Below are positions 1-7,779 of a stretch of DNA of 64,000 nucleotides, in pieces. This DNA is from Microbacterium terregens. Lineage in GTDB: Bacteria; Actinomycetota; Actinomycetes; Actinomycetales; Microbacteriaceae. The notes beneath the pieces were generated by a model. The model did no database searches, was not told where the DNA came from, and was given only the letters and a program-made list of their open reading frames with translations. The translations under genes and the position numbers were made by a program. The DNA lies in contig NZ_BAAAWH010000001.1 of the NCBI RefSeq assembly GCF_039534975.1, positions 3,437,490-3,501,489 on the forward strand. Direction: 5' to 3'. Position 1 is the first letter of the stretch; each line of letters opens with the position of its first letter.

Positions 1-428
1 CCCGATGCGACCGACACCGCGACGGTCAGCACATAATCGACGAGCAGCGCGGCGGCGACCACGACGCCGGGCACCTCACCCAGGTTCGTCCGAGCGACCT
101 CATAGTCGCCGCCACCCGAGGGGTAGGCCTTGATCAGCTGACGGTAGCTGGCGACGACGACGATCAGCAGCGCGACGACGCCGGCGGCCACCCACGGTGA
201 GAACGCGAGGAACGCGGTGCCGCCGATGAGGAGGATCATCAGCAACTCCTGCGGCGCATACGCGACCGAACTCAATGCGTCGGAGGCGAAAATCGGAAGC
301 GCTCGCTTCTTGGGCAGGAGCTGCTCGTCCAGTTGCTCCGAGGTCAGTGCATCGCCGATGATGAGGCGTTTGGCAAGCGGTGCCTCATCGCTCGGTTGGC
401 GGTATTCAGTGGTCACGGCGAGCGACAT
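1..428 (-). CDS. APC-superfamily permease, N-terminal part (cut by window edge)
   Basis: Reading leftward from an ATG at 428-426, an open frame of 142 codons runs off the window edge. It has a polar N-terminus of about 45 residues, then a motif of the type SDALSSVAYAPQE. Hydrophobic segments follow, and later a YPSGGGDYEVARTNLGE stretch, which is typical of the large actinobacterial amino acid/potassium-type APC permeases. The role would be uptake of an amino acid or cation across the cytoplasmic membrane; the substrate cannot be told. It is divergent from the acyl-CoA dehydrogenase gene, with about 160 bases between the two starts. The remaining membrane helices lie outside the window. Confidence 0.8.
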   Translation of the reverse strand, partial: MSLAVTTEYRQPSDEAPLAKRLIIGDALTSEQLDEQLLPKKRALPIFASDALSSVAYAPQELLMILLIGGTAFLAFSPWVAAGVVALLIVVVASYRQLIKAYPSGGGDYEVARTNLGEVPGVVVAAALLVDYVLTVAVSVAS

Positions 429-527
429 TACGCTCGCCGGCGGGCTGCAGACGCGTGGAAGCTCTCATCCTCACGGAATCCATGCGCCACGGCAGCGGCG
501 GTGCGACCGGGGCGCACTCCCTTCTGC

Positions 528-564
528 TGAGACTGAGTTCCAGGTACCATGAACCTAAGTCTCA
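528..564. promoter_or_regulatory. Inverted repeat upstream of the acyl-CoA dehydrogenase gene
   Basis: TGAGACT at 528-534 is matched by AGTCTCA at 558-564. Inside these arms GTTC (537-540) pairs with GAAC (551-554). The element ends about 24 bases before the ATG at 589 and lies between divergent genes, so it could be an operator for a repressor. No cognate regulator gene is adjacent. A hairpin role is also possible. Confidence 0.35.
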
Positions 565-588
565 AATCCCAACGCAGGAGGATCCATC

Positions 589-2322
589 ATGGCCGCCGCT
601 GACTCCGCCTACCGGCCGCCGGTCGAGGACTATGCGTTCCTCTTCGGAGAGGCCTTCGGCCTCGACGTGGTCGCACGTGCCACCGGGCGCGAACTGACCG
701 CCTCGGATGGCACCGAGATCGTCGCCGCCGCGGGCGAATTCGCGGCATCCGTCCTCGCCCCGCTGCAGACCGTGGGCGACCGCGACGGCGCCCGCCTGGT
801 CGATGGCTCCGTGCATCTGCCCGACGGGTTCGCGCCGGCGTACCGCGCGTTCGTCGAGGCCGGCTGGATCACCGCCGAGGCCCCCGTCTCGGCGGGGGGA
901 GACGGCCTGCCCGGCGCAATCCGGGCCGGACTGGGCGAGATCTGGAACGCCTCCAACGCGGCGTTCGCACTCTGCTGGCTGCTGACCTCTGGCCAGATCC
1001 ACGCTCTCGATGCGACAGCATCCGACGATCTGCGCGAGAGATTCCTCACGAAGCTCGTCTCCGGCGAGTGGACCGGCACGATGAACCTGACCGAACCGGA
1101 TGCCGGCACCGACCTGGGCGCGATCCGCACGACGGCCACCCCTCGCGAGGACGGCACCTGGTCGATCCGCGGCCAGAAGATCTTCATCACCTGGGGTGAC
1201 CACGATGTCGCGGAGAACATCGTGCACCTCGTGCTCGCCCGCACCCCCAACGCCCCCGAGGGGGCGAAGGGCCTCTCGCTGTTCGTCGCACCGAAGTTCC
1301 TGATCGGCGACGACGGAAGCATCGGCGAGCGCAATGCGATCACCACGCTCGCGGTCGAGCACAAGCTGGGAATCCACGGCAGCCCGACGTGCGCCCTGGC
1401 CTACGAGGACGCGACCGGTCATCTCGTCGGAGAGCTGCACGGCGGCCTGGCGGGAATGTTCGTCATGATGAACTCCGCACGGGCGGGCATGGGGTTCCAG
1501 GCGACCGGAATCGCCGACCGGGCGTACCAGCAGGCAGCCGCCTACGCCGCGCAGCGAACCCAAGGCGCGGTGCTGGAGCGCTCGGCCGGGACCACCATCG
1601 CAGAGCATCCGGACGTGCGCCGCCTGCTGCTGTCGATGTCGAGCAAGATCTTCGCGATGCGGGCCCTCGGCGTCTACGTCGCGGACCTGCTCGATCGCGC
1701 CGCATCGGCCGACGCCGCCACGACCGCGCTGGCGGAGTTCTTCGTGCCGATCCTGAAGGGCTGGGCGACCGAGGATGCCCTGCAGGTCACCAGCGACGCC
1801 ATCCAGGTGTACGGCGGAATGGGCTTCATCGAGGAGACCGGAGTCGCCCAGCACTATCGCGACGCACGGATCATGACGATCTACGAGGGAACCACGGCGA
1901 TCCAGTCGAACGACCTCGTCGGGCGCAAGGTCCTGCGAAACCGGGCCGAGACCGTCGACGCGCTGCTGACCCGGATCACCGAGACCACCGAGCGTCTGCG
2001 CGAGCACGCCCACCCCGTTGCGACCCGGACGGCTGATCGCCTGACACGGGCGGTGGATGCTGCCCGCCGGGCGACCGCGGATCTGCTGGGCCACGGCGCT
2101 TCACCGCGCGACGCGTACGCGGTCAGCGTCCCCTACCTGATGCTGCTCGGCACCCTGTCCGGGGGATGGATGCACGCCCTCGCGGTTGAGGCCGTGCTCT
2201 CGAAGGGCGAGATGTCGGCGGGCGACGCAGAGCGACTCACGATGGCCGACTTCTACGGGGCGCACCACCTACCCCGCGCGTATGCGCTCGCAGACACCGT
2301 GGCCGCCGGCGAGATCGCGTAG
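589..2322 (+). CDS. Acyl-CoA dehydrogenase, long DmdC/FadE-like type
   Basis: A flavin-dependent dehydrogenase that introduces an alpha,beta double bond into an acyl-CoA. The 577-residue length and the start (YRPPVEDYAFLF) fit the long subfamily with an extra N-terminal segment and an acetyl-CoA-dehydrogenase-like C-terminal domain, the group that includes DmdC. MNLTEPDAGTD starts at about residue 165 and a WGDHD segment at about 202; both lie in the flavin/substrate beta-domain. IYEGTTAIQ at about 431 carries the catalytic-base glutamate, E433. A strong Shine-Dalgarno (AGGAGG) precedes the ATG. Beta-oxidation partners lie just downstream on the other strand. The acyl substrate cannot be predicted. 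Confidence 0.92.
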   Translation: MAAADSAYRPPVEDYAFLFGEAFGLDVVARATGRELTASDGTEIVAAAGEFAASVLAPLQTVGDRDGARLVDGSVHLPDGFAPAYRAFVEAGWITAEAPVSAGGDGLPGAIRAGLGEIWNASNAAFALCWLLTSGQIHALDATASDDLRERFLTKLVSGEWTGTMNLTEPDAGTDLGAIRTTATPREDGTWSIRGQKIFITWGDHDVAENIVHLVLARTPNAPEGAKGLSLFVAPKFLIGDDGSIGERNAITTLAVEHKLGIHGSPTCALAYEDATGHLVGELHGGLAGMFVMMNSARAGMGFQATGIADRAYQQAAAYAAQRTQGAVLERSAGTTIAEHPDVRRLLLSMSSKIFAMRALGVYVADLLDRAASADAATTALAEFFVPILKGWATEDALQVTSDAIQVYGGMGFIEETGVAQHYRDARIMTIYEGTTAIQSNDLVGRKVLRNRAETVDALLTRITETTERLREHAHPVATRTADRLTRAVDAARRATADLLGHGASPRDAYAVSVPYLMLLGTLSGGWMHALAVEAVLSKGEMSAGDAERLTMADFYGAHHLPRAYALADTVAAGEIA

Positions 2323-2494
2323 TCCCGATCGCCTTCGGCTGAGCCCAGCCCCGTCCAGAGCGACGTGATCGTACAGCGCCGCGGTCCCGATGGGAAGGCC
2401 GCGACGAGAAGATCAGCCGAGTCATAACCTTGGATCCGTCCCGCCCCGGTGCGCCTTGCTCCGGAACGCGGGTCACCCACTCTAAGGAGAGATC

Positions 2495-2776
2495 ATGCTC
2501 TGGACCATCATCGGCCTCATCGTCATCGGCCTGATCGCCGGCCTCATCGCGCGTGCGGTCATCCCCGGCAAGCAGAGCATCGGCATCCTGCTGACGATCG
2601 TCCTCGGAATCGTCGGCTCGTTCGTCGGCGGATTCCTCGGCTTCCTCATCTTCGGCAGTGACCCCAACGGCGGCTTCCTCCAGCCCGCCGGCATCATCGG
2701 TTCCATCATCGGCGCGATCATCGTGCTGGGCATCTATGTCCTCGTCACGCGTCGGCGCGTCGCAGGATCGCGATAA
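2495..2776 (+). CDS. GlsB/YeaQ/YmgE-family small membrane protein
   Basis: A 93-residue, very hydrophobic protein with three predicted membrane helices (about residues 2-22, 28-50 and 60-83) and a short basic tail ending RRRVAGSR. The first helix is followed by ARAVIPGKQSIG, a glycine-rich loop typical of the transglycosylase-associated/GlsB family. These small stress-linked membrane proteins have no firmly known biochemical role. A good Shine-Dalgarno (AAGGAGAG) sits before the ATG. It appears monocistronic, between the acyl-CoA dehydrogenase and the convergent beta-oxidation pair. Confidence 0.88.
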   Translation: MLWTIIGLIVIGLIAGLIARAVIPGKQSIGILLTIVLGIVGSFVGGFLGFLIFGSDPNGGFLQPAGIIGSIIGAIIVLGIYVLVTRRRVAGSR

Positions 2777-2865
2777 CCCCACAGACAGCATTCCCCGTCG
2801 CCGGCCGCCGCAATGGCGGTCGGCGCACGTGTGTGAGGGCACGCTCTGCGGTGCCCCTGTGTCGG

Positions 2866-3723
2866 TCAGGCGCCGTCGCGGTAGTCGAAGAACCCGCGAC
2901 CGGTCTTGCGGCCGAGCTCGCCTGCGGCGACCTTGTCCCGCAGGATCTGCGGAGGGGCGAACCGGTCGCCGAGGGTCTCGTGCAGGTATTCGGCGATCCC
3001 CAGACGCACGTCCAGGCCCACGAGATCGGACGTGCGCAACGGCCCAGTCGCGTGCCGATAGCCCAGCACCATCGCGGTGTCGATGTCATCGGCGCTGGCG
3101 ACGCCCTCCTCCAGCATCCGCATCGCCTCCAGTGCGATCGCCGCGCCGAGGCGTGAGCTGGCGAAGCCGGGGGCGTCGTTGACCACGATCGGCGTCTTGC
3201 CGAGCGCGGCGACCCACGCCTCGGCGAGCACGCGCAACTCGGGGGTGGTGCGCGGTGTCAGCACGATCTCGACCAGCGCGGACGGCGGCACCGGGTTGAA
3301 GAAGTGCAGACCGCAGAAGCGCTCGGGCCGCTGGAGCTGATCCGCCAGCCCCGTGACCGACAGCGACGACGTGTTCGTCGCCAACCAGGCGGCTGCGCCG
3401 ATGACCCGCTCGGCCCGGGTCAGCGCCTCGATCTTCAGCGCGATGACCTCCGGAACCGCCTCGATCACCAACTCCGCGCCCGCGAGCGCCGCGTAGTCAT
3501 CGCTCACATCCAGGCGGGCGAGCACGGATGCCGCATCCACCGACGCGTCGCGCACCGCCGCCTTCGCCACGCCGTCCTCGAGACGCGAGCGGGCCTGGGC
3601 GACAGCGGCCTCGTCGCGCTCGATGACGCGGACGGAGGAACCGGCCTGAGCGAACACCTGCGCGATGCCGGCGCCCATCCGTCCCCCGCCGATGACACCG
3701 ACGGATGCGGGGACGGTGGTCAT
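2866..3723 (-). CDS. 3-hydroxyacyl-CoA (3-hydroxybutyryl-CoA) dehydrogenase
   Basis: An NAD-dependent oxidation of 3-hydroxyacyl-CoA to 3-ketoacyl-CoA. The 285-residue protein opens with a Rossmann motif (GVIGGGRMGAGIA, about residues 8-20). It carries the HFFNPVP segment with the catalytic histidine and ends with the C-terminal dimerisation domain (GPLRTSDLVGLD, then GRKTGRGFFDY). Its length matches stand-alone PaaH/FadB2-type enzymes. The ATG at 3723 overlaps the stop of the upstream enoyl-CoA hydratase in an ATGA arrangement, so the two are translationally coupled and catalyse consecutive steps. The open frame continues upstream, but that part overlaps the hydratase and is not the real start. 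Confidence 0.93.
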   Translation of the reverse strand: MTTVPASVGVIGGGRMGAGIAQVFAQAGSSVRVIERDEAAVAQARSRLEDGVAKAAVRDASVDAASVLARLDVSDDYAALAGAELVIEAVPEVIALKIEALTRAERVIGAAAWLATNTSSLSVTGLADQLQRPERFCGLHFFNPVPPSALVEIVLTPRTTPELRVLAEAWVAALGKTPIVVNDAPGFASSRLGAAIALEAMRMLEEGVASADDIDTAMVLGYRHATGPLRTSDLVGLDVRLGIAEYLHETLGDRFAPPQILRDKVAAGELGRKTGRGFFDYRDGA

Positions 3724-4592
3724 GTGGACTCCTTCGAACGGTTGAGGAAACGGGTCATCCGTTCCGTCTTGGCGTCCGATTCGAAGAGGATCGCCTGGGC
3801 GAGATCGTCGACGAGCGGATGCGCGGAGCGAGGCGCCGCCAGCACCCTCTTCGTGAGACGAACGGCGAGGGGATCCTGCTCGCCGATGCGATCGGCGAGC
3901 GCGTCGGCGGCGGCGAGCAGATCCTGCGGATCGTGGATGGAGGCAACCAGGTTGACGCGCAGCGCCTCTTCGGCGGTGAGTCGGCGACCGGTGAAGAGGA
4001 TCTCCTTCGCGAGCGGCTCTCCGACGAGTTCGAGGAGCCGCCAGGTCGCGCCGGCCGCGGCCATGATCCCGATCGCGGACTCGGGGTTGCCGAACACGGC
4101 ACGGGTGGATGCGATCCGGATGTCGGCGGCGTAGGCGAGCTCGGCCCCTCCGCCGAGGGCGTAGCCGTCCACGGCGGCGATCACCGGCATCGGCAGCCGC
4201 GCGATCCGCGTGAACAGCCCGGAGTTGATGCCCTGGAGAGCCTGATCGCGGCCGCGCCCGAGGAGGCTCCGGATGTCGGCGCCCGAGGCGAATATGCCCT
4301 TCTCCGCTGTGTTCGTCCCCCCTGGGCTCGTCTCCCCTGCGCTCGTCTCCGCTGTGCTCGTCTCCCCTGGGCTCGCGCCGGTCAGGATCAAGACACGAGG
4401 ATCGCGCTCCAGGCCGGAGCACACCTCGTGCAGTTCGGCGACCATCTCATCGTCGATGGCATTCCGCACGTCGGGGCGATGCAGCTCGACGACGAGCCGG
4501 TCGCTGCCCTCTCGCATTCGCAAGGTGTTCACCACGTCAGGTTCCCACCACGATCCATGCGCGTCCAATCCCCCATTCACCCAGGCGATCAC
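3720..4592 (-). CDS. Enoyl-CoA hydratase/isomerase with a repeat-derived insertion
   Basis: Crotonase-fold enzyme of 290 residues that would hydrate 2-enoyl-CoA for the coupled dehydrogenase. It has the oxyanion-hole segment FASGADI, the GYALGGGAELA motif and a NPESAIG segment, so both glutamates normally used by hydratases are present. Between the LTGASPG strand and FASGADI it carries an extra stretch, about residues 77-97, made of repeated GET-S/T units and encoded by a 15-bp tandem repeat. Other family members have only a short loop there. Translation may start at ATG 4592 or slightly inside (VNTLRM), because the first ~20 residues are not conserved. Confidence 0.88.
   Translation of the reverse strand: MIAWVNGGLDAHGSWWEPDVVNTLRMREGSDRLVVELHRPDVRNAIDDEMVAELHEVCSGLERDPRVLILTGASPGETSTAETSAGETSPGGTNTAEKGIFASGADIRSLLGRGRDQALQGINSGLFTRIARLPMPVIAAVDGYALGGGAELAYAADIRIASTRAVFGNPESAIGIMAAAGATWRLLELVGEPLAKEILFTGRRLTAEEALRVNLVASIHDPQDLLAAADALADRIGEQDPLAVRLTKRVLAAPRSAHPLVDDLAQAILFESDAKTERMTRFLNRSKEST
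4298..4375 (-). repeat. 15-bp in-frame tandem repeat inside the enoyl-CoA hydratase gene
   Basis: Four consecutive 15-bp units start at 4311, 4326, 4341 and 4356 (for example GCTCGTCTCCCCTGG on the + strand), with a further partial unit before them. The period is a multiple of three, so copy-number change would lengthen or shorten a surface loop without breaking the frame. Confidence 0.8.
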
Positions 4593-4604
4593 GAAATCGT
4601 GCCA

Positions 4605-4626
4605 TAGTTAGGTATATGCCTAGCTA
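4605..4626. promoter_or_regulatory. Palindrome over the start codon of the ArsR-type regulator gene
   Basis: TAGTTAGG (4605-4612) and CCTAGCTA (4619-4626) form an 8-bp near-perfect inverted repeat (one mismatch) with a 6-base spacer that contains the ATG at 4616. ArsR-family repressors commonly bind such AT-containing palindromes at their own promoters. Its position between the divergent hydratase and regulator genes supports autoregulation. This is inference from position and symmetry only. Confidence 0.45.
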
Positions 4627-4945
4627 TCGCGAAGAAGTTGACGTGGTGCTTCGCGCGCTCGCTGATCCGACTCGTCGCGCGATCGTGGAGCGGTTGGCGA
4701 AGTCGCCGGCGGTGGTGTCCGAGCTGCTGGCCCCGTTGTCGATGGCGTTGCCGTCGCTGCTCCAGCACCTCCGGATCCTGGAGGACGCGGGGGTCATCAC
4801 GTCGACCAAGCAGGGGCGCGTGCGCACCGCGACTCTGCAACCTGGCGCTCTCGACGTCCTGCACCTCTGGCTCGGCGAGCAGCGGACGCCGGCCGAACGT
4901 TCGGCGGACCGTCTGGGCATCCACTTATCCCGCGCAACCTTGTGA
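4616..4945 (+). CDS. ArsR-family winged-helix transcriptional regulator
   Basis: A 109-residue protein with a compact winged helix: LADPTRRAIVERLA (helix 1-2), VVSELLAPLSMALPSLLQHLRILEDAG (helix-turn-helix) and a wing TSTKQGRVRTATL. No cysteine pair is visible, so it is not a metal sensor of the classic ArsR/SmtB kind. It belongs to the subgroup that sits next to SRPBCC (AHSA1-like) genes, and two genes downstream there is indeed such a protein. The three genes 4616-6076 look like one operon with 12- and 9-base gaps. A palindrome covers its start codon. Confidence 0.9.
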   Translation: MPSYREEVDVVLRALADPTRRAIVERLAKSPAVVSELLAPLSMALPSLLQHLRILEDAGVITSTKQGRVRTATLQPGALDVLHLWLGEQRTPAERSADRLGIHLSRATL

Positions 4946-4957
4946 GGAGACCACAAA

Positions 4958-5605
4958 ATGACTCGCGTTCGAATCGACCTGTTCTCGTCTCTCGACGGAT
5001 ACACCGCAGCACCAGACGGCACTTCAGACAACCCCATGGGTGAAGATTGGGGTCCTCTGACGGCCTCGTACGCGGCAACCCGCACATTCCGCGAGAAGGT
5101 ATTCGGCGACGACAGCGGCGCAGGGACGACCGGTATCGATGAGGCCTACGCTGCTGCCTTCTTCACAGATGTCGGCGCGGAGATCATGGGAGCCGCCATG
5201 TTCGGGCTCCACGTCAACGCGGACGACCCGAACTGGAAAGGCTGGTGGGGCGACGAGCCGCCCTTCGGCTGCCCGGTCTATGTCCTCACCCATTCCGCGC
5301 CGCGACCACCGATACCCATGGCGGGGGGCACCACGTTCCACTTCCGAACCGGAGCGATCGAGGACGTCCTCGCCGAGGCGGCGGTCGCCGCCGACGGCCT
5401 CGACGTGCGCGTCGGGGGCGGCATCCGAACGGCGCGCGCTTTCCTCCGCGCGGGCCTCGTCGACGACCTGCACGTCGGAATCGCCCCCATCGTGCTCGGC
5501 CGAGGGAACCGCGTCTGGGACGACCTGCGCGGGCTCGAGCTCACCCATACCGTGACGTCCGAGGTCGCCGAGAGCGGCACGATCCATGTCACCTTCCGCC
5601 GATAG
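4958..5605 (+). CDS. Dihydrofolate-reductase-like (RibD C-terminal domain) protein
   Basis: A 215-residue protein of the DHFR/RibD reductase fold. The N-terminus VRIDLFSSLDGYTAAPDG is the usual beta1-loop signature, and later RVGGGIRTARAFLRAGLVDDLHVGIAPIV gives the glycine-rich NADPH-binding turn and the DELHL-like strand. These stand-alone proteins are plentiful in actinobacteria and usually have unknown substrates. It lies 12 bases behind an ArsR gene and 9 bases before an SRPBCC gene, an arrangement seen often in this phylum. No riboflavin genes are nearby, so a role in riboflavin synthesis is not suggested. Confidence 0.88.
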   Translation: MTRVRIDLFSSLDGYTAAPDGTSDNPMGEDWGPLTASYAATRTFREKVFGDDSGAGTTGIDEAYAAAFFTDVGAEIMGAAMFGLHVNADDPNWKGWWGDEPPFGCPVYVLTHSAPRPPIPMAGGTTFHFRTGAIEDVLAEAAVAADGLDVRVGGGIRTARAFLRAGLVDDLHVGIAPIVLGRGNRVWDDLRGLELTHTVTSEVAESGTIHVTFRR

Positions 5606-5614
5606 GAGACACCG

Positions 5615-6076
5615 ATGACTGATGGACGCCGACTCGCGCACTCCGGTTTCACCCTCGTCCGCGACTACCCCGTGCCCGTCCACAACGTGTGGCGCGCCTT
5701 CGCCGAGGAAGACCGCAAGCGCGACTGGTTCGGCGACGGCGACACCTTCGCCCGCGGCGCGTGGGCGTTCGACTTCCGCGTCGGCGGCCGCGACGTCGAC
5801 GAAGCACAGTTTCACGGCGGACCACTCTCGCGCTACGAGGGCGTGTACACCGACATCGTCGAGCACGAACGCATCGTCACGACCTACGACATGTGGCTCG
5901 ACGGCGCCCACATGTCCACATCGATCGCCTCGTTCGAGTTCGAATCGATCCCGGACGGCACGCGACTCACGCACGTCGAGCACGGAATCTTCTTCGACCG
6001 GTTCTGGGCCGACGCCCCGCAACGCGAACAGGGCATGCGCGGCATCCTCGAAACGCTCGCTGACCACCTCACGTGA
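5615..6076 (+). CDS. SRPBCC (AHSA1-like) domain protein
   Basis: A 153-residue START/Bet v1-like protein. The typical start RDYPVPVHNVWRAFAEED, the RVGGRDVDEAQF segment, the YEGVYTDIVEHERIV strand pair and the closing helix (EQGMRGILETLADHL) cover the AHSA1-like fold. Such proteins bind small hydrophobic ligands or act as co-chaperone-like modules. Here it is the last gene of the ArsR / DHFR-like / SRPBCC operon, so its expression is probably controlled by that ArsR. Its biochemical role is unknown. Confidence 0.88.
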   Translation: MTDGRRLAHSGFTLVRDYPVPVHNVWRAFAEEDRKRDWFGDGDTFARGAWAFDFRVGGRDVDEAQFHGGPLSRYEGVYTDIVEHERIVTTYDMWLDGAHMSTSIASFEFESIPDGTRLTHVEHGIFFDRFWADAPQREQGMRGILETLADHLT

Positions 6077-6400
6077 CGGTTCGCCCGGGCCCTGCATCAA
6101 CGAACCCGCGCCTCGCGTAAGAAAGAGGCACGATGCCTTGTCAGGCCGGCACGAGCACGGTGACGACCGGCAAAGTTCGAGTGGCCGCCGTCAGCGGTAC
6201 GGCAGCGCGAGCACGTATGTTCCTCCACGATCAACGCCGAGCCCATGAACGCCACGAAAGAGGCTCCGACGCGATCGAGGTGAGCGGAACCTCGTTCGTG
6301 GCCCTGCCGTGTCCTTGTCAAGGAGCGTCGCGTGGAGCATATTCGTTCACACGCAGGGCAGCCACGCGCTCCCTCCCACACGAGGTTCAAGGAGGTTCGG
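6077..6400. other. Intergenic stretch without a recognised gene
   Basis: No open frame here resembles a known family on either strand. The stretch ends with a strong Shine-Dalgarno (GGAGG, 6391-6395) placed five bases before a TTG codon at 6401, which fixes the start of the following operon. The operon promoter presumably lies in this region; I could not pick out convincing -35/-10 boxes. Confidence 0.5.
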
Positions 6401-7381
6401 TTGCTCGAGGCCATGGCTTTCTGGATCGACGGACCGGGTGTCGGCGTTCTCCGCCGCGGGCCGATCGCTCGTGCCGGCGAGGGGGACGTCCTTGTGCGCA
6501 CCGGCTACACGGGTATCAGCCGCGGCACCGAGGCATCCGTCTTTCTGGGTCGCGTACCGGCCGGCGAGCACGAGAGGATGCGCGCGCCCTTCCAGGAGGG
6601 GGACTTTCCGGGCCCGGTGAAGTACGGCTATCTCAACGTAGGCGTCGTCGAGCAGGGCCCCGAAGCGCTCCGCGGCCGCACGGTCTTCACCCTGTTCCCC
6701 CATCAGTCCCTCTTCGTCGCTCCCGCCGACGCTGTGGTCCCCGTGCCGCCCGGCGTGCCCGCCCGCCGCGCGGTGCTCGCCGGCGCGGTGGAGACCGCGG
6801 TGAACGTGCTGTGGGATGCCGCCCCCCTCATCGGGGACCGGGTGACGATCGTCGGCGCTGGGATGATCGGATGCTGCGTCGCGCGGCTGATCCGCAGCAT
6901 CCCCGGACTCGACGTCGTGCTGGTCGATGTAGATGAATCGCGTCGCGAGATCGCCGAGCGACTGGGCGTCGCTTTCGCCGGGCCGGGCGACGCGCCGGCG
7001 GATCGCGATCTGGTCGTCAACACGAGCGGATCGGAGTCCGGGCTGCGGCTCGCATTGGAGTCCGTGGTGACCGACGGCGAGGTGATCGAGGCCAGCTGGT
7101 ACGGCGACCGCCCGGTGACGCTCATGCTCGGAGCCGACTTCCACTCGCGACGACTGACCATCCGCTCGAGCCAGGTGGGCGCCGTCGCCGAACGCCGACG
7201 GAACACGCGCACGACTCGCGACCGGCTGACGCTCGCGCTCGAGCTCCTGCGCGACCCCGCCTTCGATGCGCTGCTGACCGGCCACTCCTCCTGGCGGGAC
7301 CTGCCCGCGGTGATGGCGGGGCTCGCGACCGGCCGGAGCGGGGACCTGTGCCACACGATCGATTGGGGGGATGCCGCGTGA
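6401..7381 (+). CDS. MDR-superfamily dehydrogenase, BchC-like, first gene of a pterin-like cluster
   Basis: A 326-residue zinc-type alcohol dehydrogenase homologue (medium-chain superfamily). The N-terminal domain has [14 protein letters not shown] and [11 protein letters not shown] segments, typical of a subfamily related to BchC. The cysteine ligand of classical zinc enzymes (GICGTD) is replaced by SRGTE. The nucleotide-binding motif is [14 protein letters not shown]. Start choice: TTG at 6401 has an ideal ribosome-binding site, whereas ATG at 6413 and the longer ATG at 6332 do not. The stop overlaps the next start as GTGA. It probably carries out a redox step on the cluster product. Confidence 0.85.
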   Translation: MLEAMAFWIDGPGVGVLRRGPIARAGEGDVLVRTGYTGISRGTEASVFLGRVPAGEHERMRAPFQEGDFPGPVKYGYLNVGVVEQGPEALRGRTVFTLFPHQSLFVAPADAVVPVPPGVPARRAVLAGAVETAVNVLWDAAPLIGDRVTIVGAGMIGCCVARLIRSIPGLDVVLVDVDESRREIAERLGVAFAGPGDAPADRDLVVNTSGSESGLRLALESVVTDGEVIEASWYGDRPVTLMLGADFHSRRLTIRSSQVGAVAERRRNTRTTRDRLTLALELLRDPAFDALLTGHSSWRDLPAVMAGLATGRSGDLCHTIDWGDAA

Positions 7382-7779
7382 CCTTCGCCGTGACGGTGCG
7401 AGACCACATCATGATCGCTCACAGCTTCTCCGGGGAGTCGTTCGGCCCCGCGCAACGGCTGCACGGCGCGACGTTCGTCGTCGACGCATCGTTCCGAGCG
7501 GACGAGCTGGACGAGGACGGCGTGGTCGTCGACATCGGGCGGGCCGCCGACGCGCTCCACCAGATCACGAGCGCGCTGACCTATCGCAATCTGGACGACG
7601 AACCGGAATTCGACGGGGTGAACACCACGACGGAGCGGATGTGCCAGGTCATCGCCGACCGACTCGCCGCCCATGTCGCCGATGGGCGACTCGGGCCGGC
7701 GGCCGGGCGACTGTCGTCGGTCGGCGTCACCCTGCACGAGTCTCACATCGCCTGGGCGAGCTACGAGAGGACGTTGTGA
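7378..7779 (+). CDS. 6-pyruvoyltetrahydropterin synthase / QueD homologue with altered active site
   Basis: A 133-residue protein of the tunnelling-fold PTPS/6-carboxytetrahydropterin synthase family, starting GTG and overlapping the gene before. H15 and H29 match two zinc ligands, but the third ligand position of the usual HxH is alanine (A31). The Asp-His pair of the LDH motif is replaced by T68-Y69, although the following NLDDEPEF is kept. The nucleophilic cysteine is not evident. The late glutamate in TLHESH is present. It therefore probably does not make a normal pterin. I recall that the S. coelicolor homologue SCO6650 was studied structurally because of such changes. Confidence 0.85.
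   Translation: MTFAVTVRDHIMIAHSFSGESFGPAQRLHGATFVVDASFRADELDEDGVVVDIGRAADALHQITSALTYRNLDDEPEFDGVNTTTERMCQVIADRLAAHVADGRLGPAAGRLSSVGVTLHESHIAWASYERTL

Noticed and set aside
562..2094. Long open frame antisense to the acyl-CoA dehydrogenase gene
   Set aside because: Arginine/glycine-rich composition and no family resemblance; a by-product of high GC at third codon positions of the real gene.
3724..4422. N-terminal extension of the 3-hydroxyacyl-CoA dehydrogenase frame
   Set aside because: Out-of-frame reading of the enoyl-CoA hydratase gene, low-complexity Arg/His-rich; the Rossmann motif follows directly after ATG 3723.
6097..6501. Minus-strand open frame in the gap before the pterin-like cluster
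   Set aside because: No family resemblance, overlaps the real start of the dehydrogenase gene, and has no ribosome-binding site.
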